37,613 bases of DNA from Ophiobolus disseminans. Lineage: Eukaryota; Ascomycota; Dothideomycetes; Pleosporales; Phaeosphaeriaceae. The notes under the pieces are model-generated. The model was not told where the DNA came from. It did not search any database and saw only the letters and a list, made by a program, of their open reading frames with translations. Of the stretch, positions 32,660 to 37,613 are shown piece after piece. The translations under genes were made by a program, and so were the position numbers. The stretch's first letter is position 1, and every line of letters starts with the position of its first letter. Where the stretch lies: assembly GCA_010093685.1 (NCBI GenBank), contig MU006225.1, forward strand, positions 1,396,020 to 1,433,632, read 5' to 3'.

Positions 32660-34132
32660 TATAAGCTCGCACTTAAGGCGAGCAAGGTCGTTAACCTTGC
32701 GCTGCTCTACTATCCGGCGCGCGTTCTAGCTGTAGATAGGGCTACCTTTAACGTCGAGCGCACGACGTTTACAACGTTAACGCTCGTCTTTAGCAATTAT
32801 CGCTGCCTCTGTGCGCTGTAGCTCCCGCTTTAAGCCCTCCGCTATGCGGGCGAGCGCAGAGACGCCGCGCTAGTGTTTAATAACGCTAGCGGCAACGTCG
32901 CGAGGGAGATGCCTACGGAGCGCGGCTTAGACAAACAGGTCCTAGAGCTAAAGCTATTAGACTGTTTTAGGTATGTGCTATGCAGCGTCGCTAGGCTAGG
33001 GCTTCTCTAGTTCTAGTGTTCCGTCGGAGGCTAGCGCGTAGCGCACAAGCGTAGCTTGCTTAAGGTTAATTTTAACGCAGTTGTAGCAGCGGACAGGCGC
33101 ACGTAACGGCGACGAGACGAGCTATAGAGGTAACGATAGCACCGCTAGCGTTGTAAAGCGCTGCGCGGCGACTAGGGGTAGTGTAGGAGAACGCTTATTC
33201 TTACTAGAGTTGCAGTCCTCCTGTCGCTTAAGCTAAGCTAGCACGACGTTAGGCTTAAACGGCGCAAGGCCTGTACGCCGCTAGCTACTTCGGATAGTAG
33301 TGGTTGTAAAGGTAAGACGCCTAATCTCCTCTAGAGTAGCTAGAAAGTTAGCTTTGCTTATGTCCTTCGACCCGCTCCTAGCTGCCTAGTTAAGGCAGCT
33401 ACTATAGTAATACTTAAGCGGTTAAAAGCAGCTAACGTTAAGTAGCTAGAGTAGGTAGGTAGTGTAAGGCGGTAGCGCGAACAGCGGTATTTTGTTCTCC
33501 TTTGCGTACTTAGCAAACTCCTTTGTCTTGTGTAAGCTATAGCCGTCAACGAGCAGCAAGTGCTATGCTTCTTGCTGCTAGCGCCCTCGTAAGCTTGTTA
33601 AAGTGCTTTAACTAGTTAAGCGCTAACTCGTCGTTGCTGTAGCTACAATTGCTTACGTGGATAAGGTAGTTGTCCGGGAGATTAGTTACCTAGTGCTCTA
33701 TTATAGTAGCTGCCTTCACAATTACTATAGGAGCGATCGCTGCGCTAGAGGAGCTAATACACTCTACAAGAGTAATAAGCTTGCAGTTGTTAGCGTTTAG
33801 AATAAAGACCTAGCGCCTATTTTTAGTGTAAACGTACTAGTTTGTTGCGACTCTAATTCGGCAGTAAGTCTTATCTATGTTGTAGAGGGCCTCTAGCTAG
33901 ATTCTAAGCTTCTGGATAAAGCTTTCGAGCAGATTAAACTATCCGCGCAGCGCCTCTAGCTCCTAGGCGAGCTTGCGCTGTACCTCTATTAGCTTTGCCT
34001 TAACGCGCCTATACTTTAGATGCCGCTTAAGCTACCTCCTGCCCTAGTTCTTGCCAAGCAGTAGAGGCGCTTTATGTCACGAGTAAACCCATCACGAGGA
34101 TCTAACGGGCCGCTAACGGGCCGCATTCGGGC

Positions 34133-34167
34133 CACGTGCGGCTAGGTCACGTGCTGTAGACTATATC
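34133..34167 (+). promoter_or_regulatory. Core promoter of gypsy E LTR: two CACGTG sites and TATA
   Basis: Two CACGTG palindromes lie shortly upstream of TATATC. The gypsy C LTR also has one CACGTG near its TATA box, although little else is shared. CACGTG is the site of bHLH factors such as Cbf1/Pho4 types; use here is inference. Confidence 0.5.
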
Positions 34168-34195
34168 AACCCGTAGAACTTCTTGATTGCTTCTC

Positions 34196-34204
34196 AAGGA
34201 TTCG
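34196..34204 (+). other. Self-primer segment of gypsy E
   Basis: AAGGATTCG, 34 bases after the TATA motif, is complementary over nine bases to CGAATCCTT at 34262-34270. Confidence 0.65.
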
Positions 34205-34261
34205 TCTCAATACAAGCTTCTACCTATATCTAATTCCTGCCTCAAACAGTGCCTCACAATT

Positions 34262-34270
34262 CGAATCCTT
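34262..34270 (+). other. Primer-binding site of gypsy E
   Basis: CGAATCCTT begins four bases after the LTR end and pairs with 34196-34204. There is no TGG start typical of tRNA 3'-end priming. Confidence 0.62.
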
Positions 34271-34354
34271 CCTACTCCTACCTAGATAGGCAGTCGTTAA
34301 GATATATACTTTCATCCCAAAACTACTACCTTCCCCCTCCTCCCCATCTTGCAA

Positions 34355-36040
34355 ATGAAGGTCGGCTCAGGACGAGGCATAACTCGTTCCGCTAGGGGAA
34401 AGGCAGCGATCTGTCCTAGATCTATCGAGGTCCCGGGCACTCAGTCTTCAGAGCTCGACGCCGCGGCGCAGCTCACAAACGAGCAAGCTGGGTCCAGCAG
34501 ACTCAGACTGGATAAGTCTAGTCTTGAAGATCTAGACGACGACGACGATAATAGGAACTGCGATGACCCTAAGGGATCACAGCAGGACTCCGCCAGGCGC
34601 ACCCGCGGGGCGTCAGCGCGCAGTGATCGGAGCGATTCCGAAGAACTGCAAGCTACCCAGCCTCAACTGTCTGCAACGCAGACCGCTCGCGACGAAAGCC
34701 ACTAATTGTTAGGTGGCACGGCGTCTGCAAGCGTTCTAGGTGGCGGCCCTCGAAACCGTGGGGTTGCACAAGTTATGCACCACGATAACGAGAACCGGGC
34801 TGCGGCCAACCACCTAGCCCTATCCCCTCGAGGGCTTTCGGGTGCAAACCGGCTGCCCGTCGGAGGCGCGCCTCAGGCCCGTCCCTCCGTCGAACCTCAG
34901 CCAGGCCAGTCGAACCAGAGCTATGTTCAAGAACTCCTGGCCAAACTCTTTGAGGCCGAGGTCTCGGGAGCCTCCGCCATGGAGATAGCCGCAATGAGGA
35001 ACCGGATTGACTATGCGTCAACCATCCTCGGCATACGACCTGGCGGAACTCCTACGGACAATCACCGGCCCGCCTTCGACAAAGCGGGCAAGTTGATCCG
35101 TGTGTTGAACGCAGTTCAACCCAAGCCTTCCCTAGGGAGCACTAGCAGGGTGCCAACTCCCCAGCAAGTCGAGCAGTGGATCAAGGACGTCGAGACAGCC
35201 TTCGGGTACGTCTAAGTCCACGACGACTCCACGGCACGGACCCATTAGGCAATGGGGACCGTCTAGTTCGTCGTCCACCGCGAGCTTTTGCAGCAGCGAG
35301 TGAACGACAAGATCATTGTGACCTAGGACAACCTTAAGGAGGAGGAGCGTAAGCTGGTCCAAGACCCCGTCTTGACCCGCTTCGATAACTATGCCCGCTT
35401 CTTCAACTTTGAGTGGCGCGACAGGGACTCAGTAAACAACTTCTTGCTTCAATTAAGCAAGAAGGAGTCTCTCCTTACTCACAGCTTCTTTAAGATAGCT
35501 GAGGGTGACGACGATGACGAGTTCAAGATTGCCTTTGTCTGGTCTAAAATACCAGAGGCATACCGTCGAGAGATCATGCGCAATGGCGCTCTTGAGACCA
35601 TCGCCGTGTGGGCAGAATTTGAACGCGTTCTGCGGAACGCAGAGACCGCTGTCAAGCCCGAGCCAGGACCTTCTAAGTCCCGTAGCTCTACCGGCGAAGG
35701 CATGCAAGGAAACAAGCGTCTCGCTTCTTCAACTCAGCCAGCCGGCAAGTCCTCCGGAAAGAAACAAGACCAAAGGCCCTCTAGCTACGGCTACAACGAC
35801 CGCCGCTCGCCCCGTCGCGAAGACCGTGACGCTGGCCGCGACACTGGCCGCGACGCTGGACCGCAGCAGTCCCGTCCACATTCCGGGGGCTGGAACAATC
35901 GCGAGAAGCGTGAGGACAGCCGTGGCATCAACCAAGGAGGCAACCAGCGTGCCCATTGGAAAAACCGGTTTGAGGACCGCCCCAATGACAAACGTGGCAA
36001 TGACAGCAAACCACATGAGTCGGGAAAAGACAAGCCCTAG
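34355..36040 (+). pseudogene. Gypsy E gag
   Basis: One frame from ATG at 34355 (context GCAAATGAAG, preceded by a CT-rich leader) to TAG at 36038-36040. The N-terminal third is acidic and Ser-rich (LEDLDDDDDNRN). The capsid region (about 35130-35640) includes VPTPQQVEQWIKDVETAFGY, LVQDPVLTRFDNYARFFNFEW and FVWSKIPEAYRREIMRNGAL. The C-terminus is a basic Arg/Gly/Asp-rich tail with RDAGRDTGRDAG repeats and no zinc knuckle, which probably serves as nucleocapsid. Only about five in-frame stops occur, each explicable by one C-to-T or G-to-A change (TAA at 34703 and 35213, then three TAG). Its end overlaps pol in the -1 frame by under 25 bases. Confidence 0.88.
36022..36028 (+). promoter_or_regulatory. 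Putative -1 ribosomal frameshift site GGGAAAA
   Basis: In the gag frame the codons read tcG GGA AAA GAC AAG CCC TAG, so GGGAAAA fits X_XXY_YYZ exactly. The pol frame is -1, is closed by TGA at 36016-36018, and gag ends at 36038-36040. Slippage must therefore happen in this short overlap, and the heptamer lies inside it. Confidence 0.78.
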
Positions 36041-37518
36041 TCGCCAACCTGTCCCGACTGCGACTGGGGCCCGACACCAAGGGGAAGCAACTCCGCATTG
36101 CAGTGACGGTACGCCTGTCACTCCCCGACGGTACCGCGACGACTCTCCGAGCCCTGTACGATTCAGGCGCGGAGATCAACCTCGTCCGACATGATGTGGT
36201 CCAACGCTTGACGTTAGACCACGCCTTGTTCCACATTAAGCCGGTTGCGTCCTTCTTAGACAACAACCAGCTGCGCATCTACAAGCCCTACGACTTGTCA
36301 CTTACGAGCAGTGACAGTCAAGGTGTGGAGAAGTCCGTCGGACCTCAGAGATTCTGGGCTGCCGACTTTAGCGGGTATGACCTTGTCTTAGGGTACCCGT
36401 GGCTTCGCGAAGCCGACCCCAAGATTCTTTTCTCTACGGGCGAAGTCAAGTGGTGGGACCAAGAGGAAAAACGCCTAAGCGTCGTCTCAGTGGAACACCT
36501 CCTTAAAGATATCCAGCATAGTGAACGGGCGTACGTCCTACATCCCGGCAATCTGGTCTGCAGCACATTGAGCGACAATGTCAAAAACACCGTCCAAACG
36601 TAACTGCGTTGGGAGGCCGACGGCCTAACACCGCCACCCACCGGGCCTAGTGGTGATGCGGTTCTCGATGCAGCATGGTATGACCGTTAAGGGCTGCTCT
36701 GGCTGAAGAACATGTCGCTACAAATTATAGACCACATGCGCAAGTGTGTCGAAGGCACTCCAGAACTCTCCTGGCTGCTTGAAACTACGGCTCAGCGCGT
36801 CGTCGCCAGCATGTACTTGGAGAAACCACAGCGGGCCGCAGTTCCCCCTGGGATAGCCCGCATCCTCCCCAATAACGAGGATGCTCCGTACATCGACCCC
36901 GACGACGACAAGCCAGATCCTGAGGAGCTCCAGCATGTCCCGGACAAGCTTCACCATCGGTGGCTCGCCTTCAGTAAACACCAAACTCGCATCCTGCGAC
37001 CTAATAGTCCCGATGACCATGCCATCGATGTGGAGGAAGGGAAGAAGATTCCTAACCTCCCCATTTACAACCTCTCCAGCAGAGAGCTGGAAATCCTGCG
37101 GGACTACCTCGAAACGGCGCAGGACCGGGGCTGGATTAGACCCAGCAAGTCGCCTGTGGGCGCCCTAATTCTGTTTGTCCGAAAAGCTGATGGCACTATG
37201 AGACTCTGTGTAGACTACCGGGGTCTCAACAAGGTCACTATCAAAAACAGGTACCCTATCCCGCTCGTGAGCGAGATGTTGGACCGGCTTTCTAAAGCTA
37301 AGATCTTTACTAAACTCGACCTCCGCGACGCCTATCACAGTCTCCGAATTAAAGAGGGAGACGAGTGGAAGACAGCCTTTAAGACGTGGTACGGTCATTT
37401 CGAGTATCTCGTGATGCCGTTCGGTCTTGCCAACGCACCAGCGACGTTCCAATCGCATATCCATCGGGCCTTGGGCGGCCTGGTGGATCGTACCTGCGTG
37501 GTCTACTTGGATGACATC
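36022..37518 (+). pseudogene. Gypsy E pol: protease and reverse transcriptase, interrupted
   Basis: The -1 frame encodes an aspartic protease with ALYDSGAEINLV (catalytic DSG at 36160-36168) and YDLVLGYPWL. RT follows from about 37050: GWIRPSKSPVGALILFV, GTMRLCVDYRGLNKV, IFTKLDLRDAYHSLRI, VMPFGLANAPATFQ and VVYLDDI with the catalytic YLDD intact at about 37503. Two TAA stops (36601 and about 36688), both possible from CAA, interrupt the linker between protease and RT. The frame is cut right after YLDDI by a new LTR at 37519. RNase H, integrase and chromodomain would lie beyond the window. Confidence 0.9.
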
Positions 37519-37613
37519 TGTTGAGAATGTGTGGGTTCAGTCCAGGTTAGTGGAAGGAAGGGCCGTGGTACCTCCGATGTAAGGGAGGCACGGCCGACTG
37601 TAACGTCCTTACG
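37519..37613 (+). repeat. Start of an LTR of a further, unmutated retroelement
   Basis: At 37519 the RT frame of gypsy E is broken by TGTTGAGAATGTGTGGG, an LTR-like TGTTG start. The 95 visible bases are rich in TGG, CCA and CAG and show no sign of the CpA decay seen elsewhere. A hairpin (GGCCGTG at 37561-37567 with CACGGCC at 37589-37595, plus inner CCTCC/GGAGG) lies within. The bases ACATC before it would be the target duplication. The TGTTG start suggests copia, without proof. Confidence 0.6.

Larger units (their letters stand above)
30393..34074 (-). pseudogene. Pogo/Fot1-like transposase relic, split by a Tc1-like element
   Basis: The minus strand from 34074 encodes LLLGKNWGRRWLKRHLKYRR (the DNA-binding domain of pogo/Fot1 transposases), then ALYNIDKTYCRIRV (first Asp; family Glu changed to Lys), LITLVECISSSSA, HLLLVDGYSLHKTKEFAKY (second Asp), LPPYTTYLLQLLNVSCFQPLK (third Asp changed to Asn) and a coiled-coil segment (ALARIAEGLKRELQRTEAAI). 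A one-base indel precedes the second Asp. The frame is interrupted at 32661 by a Tc1-like element and resumes at 30980 with about 175 further codons ending near 30455. The N-terminus is cut off by gypsy E at 34075. TA followed by CAACGCTATATTTTTT at 30391 is a possible left terminus; the other end is outside the window. Confidence 0.8.
34075..34258 (+). repeat. 5' LTR of gypsy E (184 bp)
   Basis: Termini are TGTCACG and GCCTCACA, as in gypsy C. It contains two CTAACGGGCCG direct repeats (about 34103-34124), two CACGTG palindromes (34133-34138, 34148-34153), a TATATC box (34162-34167) and the self-primer candidate AAGGATTCG (34196-34204). Confidence 0.85.
34075..37518 (+). mobile_element. Gypsy E, younger chromovirus-lineage element, 5' part
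   Basis: 5' LTR, self-primer-type binding site, gag and pol up to the RT active site are present. The element interrupts the pogo-like relic (bases before it: CTTTA) and is itself interrupted at 37519 by another LTR. It has few stops, many TGG codons and an intact RT motif, so it has seen far less mutation than A, C and Z. Same lineage as gypsy C by gag and pol similarity. Confidence 0.9.

Noticed and set aside
35505..36194. 229-codon open frame overlapping gypsy E gag and protease
   Set aside because: It is an out-of-frame shadow of gag; the real frame has the capsid blocks shared with gypsy C.
1..37613. Secondary-metabolite cluster, viral genome or giant cargo transposon
   Set aside because: Apart from the ceramidase gene, every recognisable coding stretch belongs to a known transposon family.

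Overview
The window looks like a repeat island from a filamentous ascomycete (Pezizomycotina). Three things suggest this: fungal transposon families (chromodomain Ty3/gypsy, Ty1/copia, hAT, pogo/Fot1-like, Tc1/mariner-like), one spliced host gene with short fungal-type introns, and heavy repeat-induced point mutation (RIP) style decay. Damaged elements are full of TAG and TAA stops at Trp and Gln positions. Every difference between paired LTRs is a CpA-to-TpA transition on one strand or the other, while CpG is kept. The species cannot be named from the sequence.

Layout. 1-2202: minus-strand 5' part of a gypsy element (A'), cut by the window edge and inserted in a copia relic (X, 2203-3804). 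A second copia (Y) starts with its LTR at 3805-4017, keeps its gag to about 5010, and is fused to the 3' end of a plus-strand gypsy (B, integrase, chromodomain, LTR to 6457). 6458-7126 holds an unrecognised decayed reading frame. 7130-24734 is one minus-strand gypsy (C), 3' truncated and split by two complete insertions: gypsy A (7997-13831, TSD CGCAA) and copia Z (17990-23271, TSD AGTCT). 24735-26460 is a hAT transposase relic.

26460-28721 has ordinary base composition. It contains an apparently intact three-exon alkaline ceramidase gene on the minus strand (28423-27391, 264 codons). A Tc1/mariner-like element with perfect 28-bp TIRs follows at 28724-30227. A pogo/Fot1-like transposase relic (minus, 34074-30393) is split by a second Tc1-like element (30983-32659) and capped by a younger, lightly mutated gypsy (E, from 34075). 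E is interrupted inside its reverse transcriptase by an apparently unmutated LTR starting at 37519.

Shared biology. Gypsy families A, C and E have a primer-binding site complementary to the LTR sequence just downstream of the TATA box, the arrangement of Tf1/sushi-type self-priming. The copia elements carry a site matching the 5' half of a tRNA-Lys(CUU). Gypsy E has a GGGAAAA slippery heptamer inside the very short gag/pol overlap. No metabolic cluster, RNA gene, CRISPR array or new defence-like system is visible. The points of interest lie in retroelement mechanism, the mutation pattern and two unexplained reading frames.
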